From Sphagnum compactum (Eukaryota; Bryophyta; Sphagnopsida; Sphagnales): a stretch of DNA of 64,000 bases. Both the position numbers and the translations under genes were made by a program. Positions 16,510 to 29,712 of the stretch are shown piece by piece; position 1 is the first letter of the stretch, and each line of letters begins with the position of its first letter. The notes under the pieces were generated by a model that was given only the letters and a program-made list of their open reading frames with translations, was not told where the DNA came from and did no database searches. The DNA lies in assembly GCA_965153455.1 (NCBI GenBank), contig OZ234503.1, positions 4,154,001-4,218,000 on the forward strand, written 5' to 3'.

Positions 16510-17010
16510 AAGTTTTGATTCCAATGTGATGCCTAGGGAAAATGGACCCATCTTAACATGGTCCCCTGGGGCACATGGATCAAAGTTCTTCAAGGAAATT
16601 GGATTCCTCAAGTCAAATGCACCCAAGTTCCTTGAGGAAATGTGATGCTTGGGGAAAATGGGCCCAAAACAAGGTTCCACGAGGCAAATGGGTCCAAGTT
16701 TCATAGGAAAACTTATTTCCCTACGGCAAATGGGCTTAAATACCTTTCGAAAAATTGCCAAGTTTTCCCAGAAAACATGTTTCCTTAGTTCCCTAGGACA
16801 AAATGAACCCAAGTTCCTTAAGGAAAGGTGGTTGCTTGAGGAATATGGACCCAAAACATGATTCCATGGGGTAAATAGGTCCAAGTTCCCTTAGGAAATA
16901 TGGTTTCCCGAAAACTATGGGCTTTAAGCATGATTCCTGATAGATTTGGCATGTTTTGACAAGGAACTTGGGCCCATTTGCTTCAAGGAACCATGTTTAG
17001 GATTCATATT
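16510..17010. repeat. degenerate tandem repeat (AAATGGGCCCAAGTTCC type)
   Basis: Recurring GGCAAATGGG, CCCAAGTTCCTT and GAGGAAA words at roughly 60-70 nt spacing. It keeps a 126-codon minus-strand ORF open by periodicity, which I do not regard as a gene. Confidence 0.6.
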
Positions 17011-17050
17011 CCCCAAGCAACAACGGAAGTTGCAAGTCCCTTCTCCCTAG

Positions 17051-19420
17051 CGGAAGTTGAGGAAACTTAATTAAGTTTTTTTTTTTCAAAAGAACTTTCT
17101 TAAGGGAAAGTTGAAAAAAGAATTGAACCTTAAACCTTTGGACCTAAAGGGGCATTTTAAACTATTGCACCATGATTTTATTTTATTTTTAAATAGTGGT
17201 GCAAGAGAGATGAGTAAAGCATCCATCATAAATCATGTACAATAAAAAATATTTCAAAAATAATTTTCCTACTATGCATTGTGGATTACAATGCATGCAT
17301 CAAACATATTGCCACATTTCATTCGTTGTTCCTATTTAGTGTTAGTAGACTAAATCAAGGTCTTTGAATTCCAATTTGACACTTCATGAATTGAACATGG
17401 CCATTAATTTAAGACCTGCCCTAAGACGGTGAAAGTATTAGTGCAAGTGTTAGTTCACCCTAAACTATTCAATTAGTGGAAAATGACTCACAAATGTCTT
17501 TCTACTCCTTTTGTTATCACCATCCCAAAAAAATAAAATCTTGCAACAAGTTTTTTTAAAGATTCCATATTTGACTTTTAGGGGAAAAATCAAATCAAAT
17601 CCAAGAAACCTCTTTAAAGCCGACTCAATATATTGATAGCAAATAGTGCATTGTAGTTAAAGTTTAGATTTTGGTAAAGTCACATAGATCAAGATGCTAA
17701 AGAATTTCATCACATTTCAAGGACCCAAAAACCATATTAACATAATATTGCAATGAGTATTGAATGTTCATGGTACATAGTTCTTTGCTTCTCTAAATGT
17801 CAATGCCAATATCTACTAAAACATGTTCAAGGTTGGTAAAAATGTGTCGCATGCAATGTATAAGGATGTTGTCCCACTGAATATCAAGGTGGTTTTCTCC
17901 TGGGTATCCACTGAAGGTGTTCATAATAAATATCCTATTGGTTGAAGGAACTAGAAGAGCAATCCTTGTAAAGAATTGGCAACCTAAGGTATCTGACCTT
18001 CCCTGAAAACGTGCGATTCTTAAGTTAGGGTTTTTGTGTGGGTTAGAACTATAGGTTAAGGTTAGGTTTTGCTTGCATTAATAATTCACTTTTTTCAAGA
18101 CAAATCTAATGAAATAGCTAATTTCAAATATACGAATATTGTGACATTGAAAAGAAACATTTGACAAATGTCTAGTTGCAAATATATATATATATAACCT
18201 TGAAGGTTCTTTGCTTTTTGGGATCCAAATTGTGCAATTTGCATAAAAAATGATATACACCCAACATTAGTAAGTTTTTTTTGTGTATAAACCAATGTTG
18301 GTATTGTATATTGGTCAAACCCTAGTATAAATAATGATATCAAATACAATACCAATTTGGTATCACATTTCCTAATATTCCCCTTGATAACATTATACCC
18401 TCTCAATTGAATTCTAATTTTTTTGGCCTATACCATACCAGTTTGGTATTAAGGTTCTTGATATTAATCTATTACCCAATACTAAACATTCACAATCATA
18501 TTTTCCTTAGTATCAATAGTTAATCTTCATCTAATGTGCATAATCAACTACTTGCAACGATTGTGAAAAATATGGTGGCATTCTCATTCTAGGTACGATT
18601 TTTTTATGCAAGTTGGTAGCCATGGTTCTCTTTCATTGTTTTTTTTAAAAAAAGCCAATGCCCTCTTTCATCTTCAATATTGATGTGTTACAAATATACA
18701 ACAAAAACCTAAAACTTGTGTATGCTTTGAATCCTAAACCTTTTGCAATGTGATTTTTTTGTGTGTTTTTTTCAATTTGACATGTCATATGTTTTTCAAC
18801 CATCATTTACAAAAAGTGTGTTGAATTGTATTGTAATAATTTTGGTTGTCATTTGGTGTTTGGTCTCATTGTTGTGAAATTTTCTTGTTTCCATGGTGGT
18901 CATCATAATCATGTTGGTTGATTGAAATTTATGTTTTTGGGAGTCTTCAAAGTTCATAGTGGTTTAACGTTAGGGTTTCAAGTTTCATAGATTGTCTAAT
19001 GGATTTTAGTGCATTCCCAAGTTTTGATTTCAAAGATCTTGTTGGGGAGGGTGAAGCAAATGAACTTACCATAATTGTGATGAGCAATTTAGTGTAACAA
19101 TCTTCGATCCACACTGTGGATGAACCACAAGTCACAAATATTGTTGATGAAAAGTTGTTATTGAGCATGAAGCCATTTAGAATGTGTAGTTGAGAGAACT
19201 ACATAGTTGTTTTGGGTTTTTCATTGTTGCAACTTGGTTGTTTGGGCCTTCTTTCTACTCAATGACCTTGTTAAAAAGGTTGATGTTCAAAACATGATGT
19301 GTGTATTTGTGCCACCCATGTCTACAAACATCCTTTAGCAACAATTAAACACAAGCAAGGAAAAGTATTATTTATCACAATCTTTTTCATGGAATCACAA
19401 ACATTGGAAAACACATTGAT
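17051..19420. other. AT-rich intergenic DNA, no gene seen
   Basis: No family motif, tRNA or clear element end found. ATACCA/TGGTAT words recur at 18290-18480 without forming an ordered array. Confidence 0.5.
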
Positions 19421-19429
19421 AACGAACAT

Positions 19430-19870
19430 GCTTCTACCCTATTTCATTACAAATAGAAGGTGAAGGTGGTCAATGAGGAATATGGGCAAGTTCAGCAAAA
19501 AAGAAAGAAAAGGAAGACTAAGCAAATACCCTAGATGAAAATCCTTGGTTGTGGCACCTTGTGTTACAACAATGTGGTAAAGTGAGGTTTCCATCTTGTA
19601 AGATGTTTGTCCAAAAACACATCCCCAATATCTTAATTAAGGTGATGGAGCGATATGTGTTCCCAAACCTTGCACAATGTGCAACTACCATTACCTTTTT
19701 TGAACTTTACATGTCTAAAACAAGGTTCAATACTTTTGCATTTTTCATACATTTTATTAATGGTGACTAAATGCCATGTCAGATTATAGTTGGGTTGTTT
19801 GAAGTTCTTCACATTTAAAACATTGTGAAAATCCTTCAATATAATGACATGGTTGAAATTTAAATTAGTG
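19430..19870 (+). pseudogene. decayed hAT-type transposase fragment
   Basis: Translating across frames gives GQVQQKRKKRKTKQ, then CATTITFFELYMSK, RFNTFAFFIHFINGD and MPCQIIVGLFEVL. This is the central region of plant hAT-like transposases, where the usual words are FDLWMS, DTFALVVNFIN, and PCHVTVGLFE. Stops and frameshifts interrupt it, and no terminal repeats could be matched. It moves nothing by itself today. Confidence 0.55.
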
Positions 19871-20304
19871 TTGGGTGGATATCTTGACTAGGTATCATTA
19901 AATATATCACTTTTGAAACCTTTTAGATATCAAAAGTTTTGATATTTAAGGTGATATCCTTATCTTTGAATTTCAAAATAATGATATCTAATCATATAAT
20001 ATCCAAATAGAATAAATTCTTTTTGAAAATTTTGATATCCAGGGCAAATATTAAATCCCAACCTATATAAGGATATGAAAGGGGTTTAGGTTTAAGGTGT
20101 AGGTGTGTAGGTTATTAAAAGGATGAAAACAAATTGTGGGCGCCAATGTGAACCACTACAAGGAAAAAAAGTTTGTGGGCACTATTGTAGGCCGTTACAA
20201 GGAAAAAATAAATTGTAAGCACTACCATTAGACCTAAAAATATTTAAAACCTAAATGTAGAATAAAATGGGCTAAGGCCCTAGTTTTTTCTTTTCCCGCT
20301 TTGT

Positions 20305-20905
20305 TCATCATATTGTTCTCCTTTCTTTTTCACGTTACTTTCTTCTTCGTGATGTTTCCCTCTTTGCATTGCTCTCCTTTCTTCTCCTTTTCACACAATT
20401 CGGCTCTACTTTCCTTTTCACATTATTCAGCTTTGCTTTCTTATTCGCGTTGCTCAACTCTGTTCTCAATTTCACGTTGCTCTTTTCTCCTCTTCGCACT
20501 ATTTGGCTCAATTTACTCTTCATGCTACTCTACTCTCCTTTTCACATTGCTCCATTCTCCTCTTTGTGCTGCTCCATCTCCTCTTCACACTGCTATGTTT
20601 TCCTTTGCATTGTTCTATTCTCCTGTTCGTGTTGTTGGGCTTTCCTTTTCATGGTACTCTACTCTCCTCTTCACATTGCTAGGTACTCTTATTCATGTTA
20701 TCATGCTCTTTTATTCACAATGCTTTGCTTTCCTTTTTGCACTACTTCGCTCTCCTCTTTGTGTCGTTCAACTCTCCATCACATTGTTTTTGTTTTCTTT
20801 TTCACATTGTTATGCTCTCCTCTTTACGTTGCTATCTTCTTTGATTACTTTCATGTTTTAGGTACAAGGTTCTTCACACAACTGCTCTCTTCTTCACATT
20901 GCTAT
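20305..20905. repeat. 22-24 nt minisatellite, open in two frames
   Basis: More than twenty imperfect units resembling CTCTCCTCTTCACATTGCT run across about 600 nt. The pyrimidine-rich unit lacks plus-strand stops, so two different plus frames each stay open for 186 codons (20301-20861 and 20369-20929). Neither product resembles a known protein. I call this non-coding. Confidence 0.8.
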
Positions 20906-20929
20906 TGTTGGTGTGTTGCTATTCGTTGA

Positions 20930-21670
20930 AGAATCTTGTACTGCCCCTTTGCATTCCTTCTTGCAAGAGTTGGGAGTGGTTAAGAGTTGACAATCAACCA
21001 TTTGTTTTTTTTTTCAATAAGGTTTTTTTTCCCTTTGTTTTTTAATCTCATGTATTTTCTTCCTTTGTTTTAATTTTTTTTGTTTTTGTTTTGTGGTGCA
21101 TGGCTTGTTATGAATTGTTTTTGAGACAAAAGTACACCCTTGTATTTTTACTATTTTGTATTTTTGCTTACTTATTTTGCAATATTATATGTTTGCTTGC
21201 TTGTAAATGTTTTGCATTTTTTTATCTTTGCTTGCTTGTAAACATTTTGGATCATTTTTTGTTGTGCATAGGAAATTGTAAATGTTTTGCATCATACTTA
21301 GTTGTGCATAAGAGGACTATCATCACATCACATAGCAATACCTTGTATTTGTTTCCTTAAATTTTTCCACCATTTAGTCTCATAGAACAATTGTGAAAGA
21401 TGGAAGGGTCAAATGAATTTCATAATCAAACAATGCAAACTAAAGAACATATAATATGCATAAATAATGAAATTGAAGTAAATAAAGTAATGGAAGAAAG
21501 AAAAAATCCCAGCCTGCAAACTGAAGTACTTAGAGTTTTCAATAGAATCTGATGAAAAGAAGACTAAATAGATTTTGCAATAGTTACAAATTCAAAGATA
21601 AAAATAATGTCTTCATAATAAAAATGCACTTTGTTAGTCTTTGTATTGTGTCAGTGATAATTCAAAAGTA
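20930..21670. other. AT-rich intergenic DNA, no gene seen
   Basis: T-rich stretches and repeated TTTTGCAT/TTGCTTGTAA words; no gene or element end recognised. Confidence 0.5.
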
Positions 21671-21673
21671 AAC

Positions 21674-22758
21674 CACCAGTAGAAATTGGCCAAAACGTAA
21701 CCATTATATTTGTGATTACATGCGACCATTAATTATTTGCAACTACATTTGGATATTTTTGCAATTATTTTTTGTGTTGGTCATATTTGCAACTATAGTG
21801 CAACTATTGCAACTATTATTGAATGTATTAGGGTTTATAAATGTACATTTTGAATGTATATGAACAACCATATTAGATGTGTATTCAAGTATTATTATTA
21901 GCATAAATGGCCTCAATATTATGGTTACACTAAATATTGTATATTTTGAGTATATTAAAATTTATAAAAGATATTTGCTAAATATAGTGCCCATATTACA
22001 AGTTTATCCAAACATTTTAGTCACAAACGACTTGCAATTAAAAAGTTTATCCCATACGTTTTGGCTTTCATTCTCATCTTGAAAAGTATATAAACAAAAT
22101 GTTTTGTCTTACATTTTCATATTTAAAAAGATGGGCATATGGGATGAGTCAATAAAAATGACTTAACCCAAAATAAAATATAAATATTTATGTACTTACA
22201 TCTAACTACCTCTTTCCCTAACTTGCCTTCCTACTTTTCTACCTACCTACTTACTTACCTAAGTAGGTATTTGGCCTAGGTAGGTAAATAGGTCTTATTT
22301 AGATAGGGTTTAGTTTAGATGGGTAGGTAGGTAGGTGCTTAGTTCAACCTACACACCTAAATATTGATTTAAATTTAATTTGGACAAATTCAATTAATGT
22401 GCCACATGGAAAATGTCTATTGCACCATGTGTCACAATCTAAACCATCCAAACATAAAAATTAAACGTCTTAGATTATTTCAAAATAATAATAAAATATT
22501 TTTAATTATTAAGATTGGACACATGGCAACACATAATTTGTTCCCATTGTTCACAAAAAAAAATTGCATCTTAGTTGTAAACGATAATATGTATATGACC
22601 AGTCAAAAGATGAAAACGTATTTCGTTGACTTTGTCGTTTGCGACTATTGTCAATGCGACTTGTCTAACTTGGCTATTAAGATTTTAGTTGCAAATGTCG
22701 TTTGCAATTAAAAATTAGTCACATGGACCAATTGCAAAATGACCATTTTCTACTAGTG
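21674..22758. mobile_element. non-autonomous CACTA-type element, 1085 bp, TSD AAC
   Basis: The left end is CACCAGTAGAAATTGGCCA. The right end, reverse complemented, is CACTAGTAGAAAATGGTCA. The two ends differ at three of the first 19 positions. The flanking trinucleotides are AAC at 21671-21673 and AAC at 22759-22761, a 3-bp target duplication as expected for CACTA transposons. The interior has repeated TTGCAACTA-type words near the ends and a CCTA/TAGG tract at 22205-22340. It has no transposase, so it would depend on a partner in trans. Confidence 0.8.
22205..22345. repeat. CCTA/TAGG tract inside the small CACTA element
   Basis: ACCTACCTACTTACTTACCT followed by TAGGTAGG units in the other strand sense, so the tract can partly fold back on itself. 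Similar words occur at 1.8 and 13.5-14 kb. Confidence 0.6.
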
Positions 22759-22776
22759 AACTTAGATGTTCCTTAA

Positions 22777-24950
22777 ATGATATGTTGTTTATTGTGTCAT
22801 TTTCAACCTATTGTTTTTATGAATTCAAGAAAACTTTTAAGGAAAGGTCTGATAACATATTATAAAATCGGTGGCATGACATGTCTACAAAAACATTTTG
22901 ATGTAGATCATTCAATAATTTATAAAACAATTCAAAAAGAAATTAATAAGCAAGGGAGAGAAAATGTTGAAAAACAATCTACAAAGAAGAGGTCTCTTAT
23001 TTCCAATACTTCCATATTTCAGTTTTTTGCTTCAAAAGATCCTTTCAAAAAAGATGATGTGGAACAAAAATGTTTGTGGAAAATCTTGCACTTTTAATAG
23101 TGAAAAATTAATTGCCTTTGCAATTTGTGGAGAATGTGTAGTTAAAACGTTTGGTGTTACAATTATGTCTTTATGTGTAATTCCCTTTTCAAACATTATT
23201 TTGCTTGAATTGGTTGAAAAACCTAAAGAAACATATGGTTGCCTTTGTTAAATGATTGTAGTTGTGCTACTACCAATTTTGATTTGTGGATGTCCAAGGG
23301 TGCACATGATGTGTTTGTTTTAGTCATAATTTTTTTGGGATTTGATTGGAAACCAAAACATGTTAGTCTTGGTTTGTTTAAAGTTGTTGAAACTACATGA
23401 CAAACGTTGGCTATAAATCTTATTGATCTTTTAGATGCATATGGCTTGAGAAATAAGATCATAGCATATGTGAAAGATGAGGGTTCAAATTTAAATACAT
23501 TGACTAGTGCTTTGAAGTCTATTGTTAAATGTGATTTTAAGTTTCGAAGAAAGGTTTCAAGGAACTTGTTTTGGTCATGTTGTGCTAATATGCCAAAACT
23601 AATGACAAAGTTTGTTTGAATTTAAAATATGTTTATATCAAATTTGCCCGAGAAAATTTGTAGAAATCATTACTTGGCCAAAGAAATTTAGTAAAAGTCA
23701 CCAAAAATGGAACAAAGCTTGCATTGAAGCTAGTTTTTGGCCCAAAAAATTGAACACTCCAATGAAAACAAAGTTAGTTTGGTTTTTAAACATTTAACCT
23801 TTTTGTTCCATTTTTGCAAGTCTTTTGTTTCTAGTTTATTTTAATTGTAAGTTGTTTTGTTGATCCCTAATTTACTTCTGCAGGTTTGCAAGTAAAAATC
23901 ATTTTATTTCAAAAGGCATTACAATTCAAAGCAGTAATTGTTCTTTGTTATAATCAACAAATTGTAGTGAGGATTGCTGGCCATGTCCCTCCACCTTTAA
24001 CTTGACACATATTTCAAAGAATTATTGATGTTTTATCTTGAGTTGTAAGTGCTTATGTGTTGAACCAATATCGTGAGCATTGGTTACTTTCTGATGTTTT
24101 GAATGCAATAGTCACTCTGAGTTTGAAACTTTTTAAAAATCTAGAATTTCATCTAATTTGCAAGATTTAATTGATGACGCTTTTGTTGTAGCCCAAGAAT
24201 TATCATTGCTTGCATCTAACATTAGAAGAAAAATATGTGGCGTTTTAGATGGTTTTCTTTGATTCTTTAAAAAAGATGAAGGAAATAAAACACATAACAT
24301 GTTGTGCCTTATGTTAGACCCTAGATTTAAAAATCTAAAGTTGGTTTCATCTCTTATTGGTCAAGAGCAAGTTGTTTCCATTGTGGAAAATAAGACCAAC
24401 AACCCTTATTTCTTATGCTTTTGAAATGTTACCACATCCTCAATCCTATGGTAGAATTTGGACTTATGGCATACATGCAAATTGATGAAGAAAGTAGCAT
24501 GGACATTTTTGAGATGTTTGTTAGAATTAGTGAGCCAACAAAAGAGGTGGTGAACAAGGAGTTGAAGATGTTTATAAAGTTTCAAGTGGATGTCAATGAC
24601 ATTAAATGTCCTTTAGAGTGGTGGGTGAAACATGAGTATGTTTCCAACCGTGGCATTTTTTGCTCATTAGATTCTTGGCATTCTTGGTCCTTAAATAAAA
24701 ACTGAAAGAATTTTTTAATTGGCTAGACTTTTTACAAATTTGAAGAGATGTCGCTTGCAATTAGATAATTTAGATAACATTATTTTTGTTAGTAAAAATG
24801 GCCTAATGATCTTAAGGTGGGTTGTAGTTCACTTTTAGTTTGATAGAGTTGTTAAAGCTGATGATACCTTAGAGGAAGAATTAAAACAATATGAAGGTGA
24901 ATTTGAATGAGATAACTTTTGGACTTATAATTTGTAAAATATTTTTGTAA
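22777..24950 (+). pseudogene. decayed hAT-type transposase gene
   Basis: Collinear plus-strand blocks, interrupted by stops and frameshifts, follow the hAT order. There is an N-terminal region with QKHFDVDHS; DLWMSKGAHDV; WKPKHVSLGLFKVVETT at 23350-23398; LLDAYGLRNKIIAYVKDEG with LNTLTSALKSIV at 23424-23529; a late LDPRFKNLKLVSSLIG-like block near 24315-24360; and the C-terminal dimerisation motif CPLEWWVKHEYV at about 24608-24643 with a trailing LGILG and KTERIF. About 2.2 kb long. It begins right after the AAC target copy of the small CACTA element. Not functional. Terminal repeats were not resolved. Confidence 0.7.
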
Positions 24951-25329
24951 AATAATTGGTTTATCTTGTTATCTGGAATGCTAAGTTATCCAATGAATAT
25001 GAATGGTGATGGATATTTAGCTATATTGAAATTCAACATTAGATTTTTTTATTTTATTTTGATATCTTTAAAGGATGTTACAATTGAATTTAAAATAATA
25101 ATAATAATAACCGGAACCGATGGATAACAAATAGGCGGATAACTGGAACTGAAAGATATTAAAAAAATCTTAAATCTGCCCAACATTGGTTTAAACATGG
25201 GACCTCTAAAAAATCGTACAATGTGATAACAATCTTGACCCTTCGAGTGTGTTTTCACCTTGCATTTTAAACCAAACTAGGGGGTATGGTTACATTCTAA
25301 TGTTTTATTTGCAACCTTTTCCATTTGTA

Positions 25330-26140
25330 CTAAATTGCGAGTTGAATACCAAGTTCACGTGCTTGTGAATTCACTCTTGGCATGTGGGGAATTTGACCAA
25401 GAGTTGGAAATTTTGTATGCCAGAATGGCCCTTGAGGTCATCAATGTGTTGGACCTTTGTTTGGCATTTGCAGTCACCTTCAACCTTGTTCCTACACACA
25501 ATATGTGTGCCTTTTGACTAGATCCTTGTTTTAAAAGCCTTTAGTGTGTCATGGAATATGTTGGTAGAAATATAACAAGGGTAGTTGTTGAAAAGTATGA
25601 TGAACACATTTTGATTTCCTCTCTTAATGAAGGTGTTTAAACATCTAAACCCTAGATTTAAAGCTAGCCCTATTCTTTCAACCTACAGCATTGACGACTC
25701 CTTGTGGGGAGTTGGAACATCCACTAAGGAAACCAATCTCTCTTTGGTGAAAACTAAGTTATCATTGTATTAGTGCATTGGTATGAATGAATGTGATTTG
25801 AAATCACCCTTGCAACGATGGAAAAATCACAAGAAACAATTCCCTAATGTTGCATTTCTTTCTCGGCAATTTTTGGGTATTCCAAGATTTCAAATTGATG
25901 CTAAGAGGATTTTTAGTGTTGTTGGCATTTTGACAAGTTTACGATAGTGTCAACTAGGAGTGCAAAACTTGGACAAGTTGGTGATGATTTTGAAGAATTG
26001 ACCAAGTGATGCGAGGACAAGATGCATTCTGGCTTCTAAGGGGATGGAGGGATTCTTTCTCGTTACATGATTGATGATTACAAGGACAAGCTTGAGGAGG
26101 TTGGATATTTTGGGGATGATTCCCAAAACCTTTAAAATCA
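25330..26140 (+). pseudogene. second decayed hAT-type transposase, C-terminal part
   Basis: Plus-strand pieces end with a good hAT dimerisation signature: CDLKSPLQRWKNHKKQFPNV, then FLSRQFLGIPRFQIDAKRIF and SVVGILTSLR, at about 25790-25947. Stops interrupt the reading frame before and after. It is separate from the preceding remnant because the dimerisation region occurs twice. Confidence 0.6.
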
Positions 26141-26144
26141 TTTT

Positions 26145-27214
26145 TGGTGCTTAGGATTCTGCCTTAGTTTAAATGTTAAGTACATGGACCTAGGACTATT
26201 TTGAACTTTAGGGTTTAGGGTTGAAAACAATCAGTTCGGAAATTTTGTGCAGATTTTGTGCAAGTTGTAGATTTTTTGTATATGCAATCACTTCTACAAG
26301 ATTATTTTGGACATTGGGTGCAAGAATTCAGAACATTGTAGTCAAGGCGGTAGAAGATTGTGGAAATTTTGTTGCACCTCCATCTCGAAATCCAATACTT
26401 GAAATTGTTGAATACTTCGAACAAGTTTTAGTTCTGTTTGGATTTAAACCCACTTGAGCAAGTTTCAGTTCTGTTTGGATTTCAGTTCTTGCAGGTGATC
26501 ATGTTTATGGTTATGTAAAAAATGCATCATCAATGAGAACATTATTGATGCCATAGTTACTATCTATTGGTATCAAAGTCCATAAGATATATGTCGATAC
26601 CATTGCATACCCATTCCACATCTTTTGATTATATATACCATACCATATTTACCATATTTGAATTGCTTTGATACCATTATGCATATGGTATCAGGAAAAA
26701 AAAAAAGAACCTTGTATACTAGTACCTGACTGGTATCTCTTAATGGTGATACCCACCCAACACTGGTACAGACATAAGATTCACTATATAACCTACTTAC
26801 CTATCTATGTAGTTGTAATTGTAGTTGTTGAAGTGAAAGATTTGTTCTTGTATTACACCCACACGATTAACCTTGAGTGTTTTTATCGATCTCTTACAAC
26901 TTTATAGGATACCCAACAGCATAGAACTGCTCTCTTATAAAATGTAATGATATTATTATTATTGTTAGTATTTTACAGTGAGAAATAGAATCGTCTGTTT
27001 CTTTCTGTAGGAAGGAGAATGGAGGGCTCTCAATTGGTCCCTTCTTTTGCTTTTGAGATGTTGACAGTGCCCCTCATCACATTCTTCTTCCGAGAAATGG
27101 GTTGGCAATGATCCTTCAGAAGGCAGGCAGCCAGGTCTCTTTTCCAGTCAGCGGATTCAGGAGCATGACATACATGACATCTGTGTTGCTGATTTTTTAT
27201 GCAAAAAAACCTCA
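26145..27214. other. intergenic DNA downstream of RSP3
   Basis: AT-rich, with a run of GGTATCA/TGATACC words (26570-26760) like those at 18.3 and 19.9 kb. No gene recognised. The RSP3 3' flank lies at the right end. Confidence 0.5.
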
Positions 27215-29678
27215 TTACTGAAGCTGTCCCATCATGTGTTCCATTAGACCTCGGGTCAGGGTTGTTGTCTCCATTGCTTGTGTATCAACCTGCCACACCC
27301 ACATGACCAGTTTGATGCTTGTTATTGATAATATATGACTTGGGTTTTGCAACCAGTACTGACTTTCTATGAGTCCATTTGATAAAAGTGGACTCCCCAG
27401 TAATTCTGTCTGCAGACTTGTACAAATGGGTTTTTTGTTCAAGCATACCGTCTCAAGTACAGAGTCCATCAGTAGATTGGAAGTGTCGGTTACAAGACCC
27501 ACTTCTCCTACTATACCCTGCATGGTGAATTGGGAAGCTGATTCCACCAGATGGACTTCTCCTACTATACCCTGCATAGTGAATTGGGAAGCTGATTCCA
27601 CAGCATCCAGCTCAATCATCACATCATCTTCAAAGGTAATCCACGAGTCCAAAATATTGAGTAGTTGGGCCATGACTATGTTCATTCCATCCTCAGCTCT
27701 CTCCAAGTAATCTGGAGGCTCTACGGTCTCATCAACCTGGCAAAGTTAACACTTATCAATCTCAGTCATCAATGTCCCCCCTCTGTGGAAATCTCCCTTC
27801 TGCAGAGTTACAAGCTTATATTATCATCATTCTTAGGAGGGTTGAATCAAATGGGTCCATACAAGAAGGTTGACTGTCTTTCGAGATTGAACAAGTTGGT
27901 CATACTCAACAGCCATTTCTGCATATAAATGTGGCAGGTACACTTCTTTGATCTGCAAAAACCCACCATGGATATAGTAAATATTTCAAGGCGAAATAAC
28001 AAAACAAACTGTCAACAAAATGTTTGGGAGTGTTTGTCACTGGAAAGGAAAGATGCACAGTGGGTTTCATGATGGATTGCAATTCCTTTTTCTGAGATAT
28101 GAAATTTCGTCAAATCTCTCAGCAACCCAAACAGAAACACTTCAGCAGCTGTGGACATGGTTTTTTTTTTCCCAAGGTCTCAAACCTGTTTCTCAAGAGG
28201 ATCCTCAAACAAGCCCTTGTCCATACATATTTGAATTGCAGTGGACATCATATTTGTGAGGTACAATCTTCCCACTTTCAGTGCCTCCACCTGTAACACA
28301 AATCATTAAACCCCATCTACCTGATTTGTAGACAATTGGGTCAAAGCAAGAATTTTGCCATTCATGAGCAGGCTCAAAATTCTGCAACCTCTGGAGTTCA
28401 TCCCAATGACATCCTTACCAAGACCCGTCAGCCTGAACCAACATGCTACTATCCAATATTCTCAAAAACAATTTCTTCACTTTTATTGTACTGTCCTGAG
28501 CTAGTAGGAGACCAGAAACATCCTAATTCTTTATTTACAAGAGCAGCAGTGATCACAATATGTAGCTGTGTCGTTAGTGGTAATTAGCAGGCTCCCAGCA
28601 ATCACAATACACAACCATACCTGCTCTTTCTGAATCAGAAACTACTTCTATCATAATGATGATGTAGGCATTTTGTGCAGAATCCACTCACCTTTGATCC
28701 CAAGAGTGCCTCTTCTTTGGCTAATTCAGCCTCTTGTATGCACCGCCTTTCTCGCTCCTCTTCACATCTAATTTCGGCAAGCCGCATTCGTTGCCAGCAA
28801 TCAAGCTCCGCAATTTTCAGGAACTCAAAGGACTCCTGTCATAGTCTCACACACACACACCATTTTATTGCATTGTAAGTTACTCAATTTGTCCCAATCC
28901 TCCAAAAGGAAAATATTTGTTGCCGGGATCATAAGGATCTCCAAGGATCATCAACTAACAAAATCTTCGGCAATTCATGTAGTTGAATGAATCTCTTTCT
29001 CTTGCCCAATAAGAGGATGAATCTCCAGTATCCATCTGTCAATCCTGATGCTGCCCGCTGCAAGTCTTTTGGCTATTGTGAGACACTGGCGGAAATTTGG
29101 GCATAGGCAATAAAAGAATTGAGAGGTTCACCTGGTGGTTGCGCATGTAGTTCACTTGAAGCTCTTCTTGGGCATCCATGTAGCCTTGAGCTAGGCATCG
29201 ACCAACCAGAACCTCAAGCATCGGTTCCACATCAGAGTCAAATTCAAACAGATCCCCTGGCCATATCTGACAAGATTTAGTGTAAGCAGCTCCCTTTTGA
29301 AGTCTTCTGGGTTTGGTTTCAATGCATCCAGCAAGAGATAAATCATAGCACGAACCCCACCAAATGCACTTATACCCGCACGTTAAAATGAAGTGGAAAG
29401 ATCGGTTCTTGTTCAGAAGAAGGAAAGAAAAGGAAGCAAAAGAAGAAGGGAGATGTTCCAAAATTATAACCTGAGTTTCTTTGACAGGTCCAAGAGGCCA
29501 AGGAACAAAGACAGGTGTCGGAGCTCGTTCAAAGTAAGGGTCAGGGTCTGGATCTTCATGGTCAGGTTTAGGCAAAGCTTCCAAATAAGACTCTAACTGC
29601 TGCAAATGTAGCATTAGCTCTCACAATTTTTTTTCCATCAGACAAAATCTTGTAATCAGATAAATGTTACACTCATGG

Positions 29679-29712
<34 letters not shown>

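Noticed and set aside
20152-20210. CACTACAAGGAAAAA as a CACTA terminus
   Set aside because: It resembles angiosperm CACTA ends but no inverse partner exists within the window.
20301-20929. Two 186-codon plus-strand ORFs
   Set aside because: They overlap in different frames over a pyrimidine-rich minisatellite whose unit lacks stops; no family match and no splice or start context.
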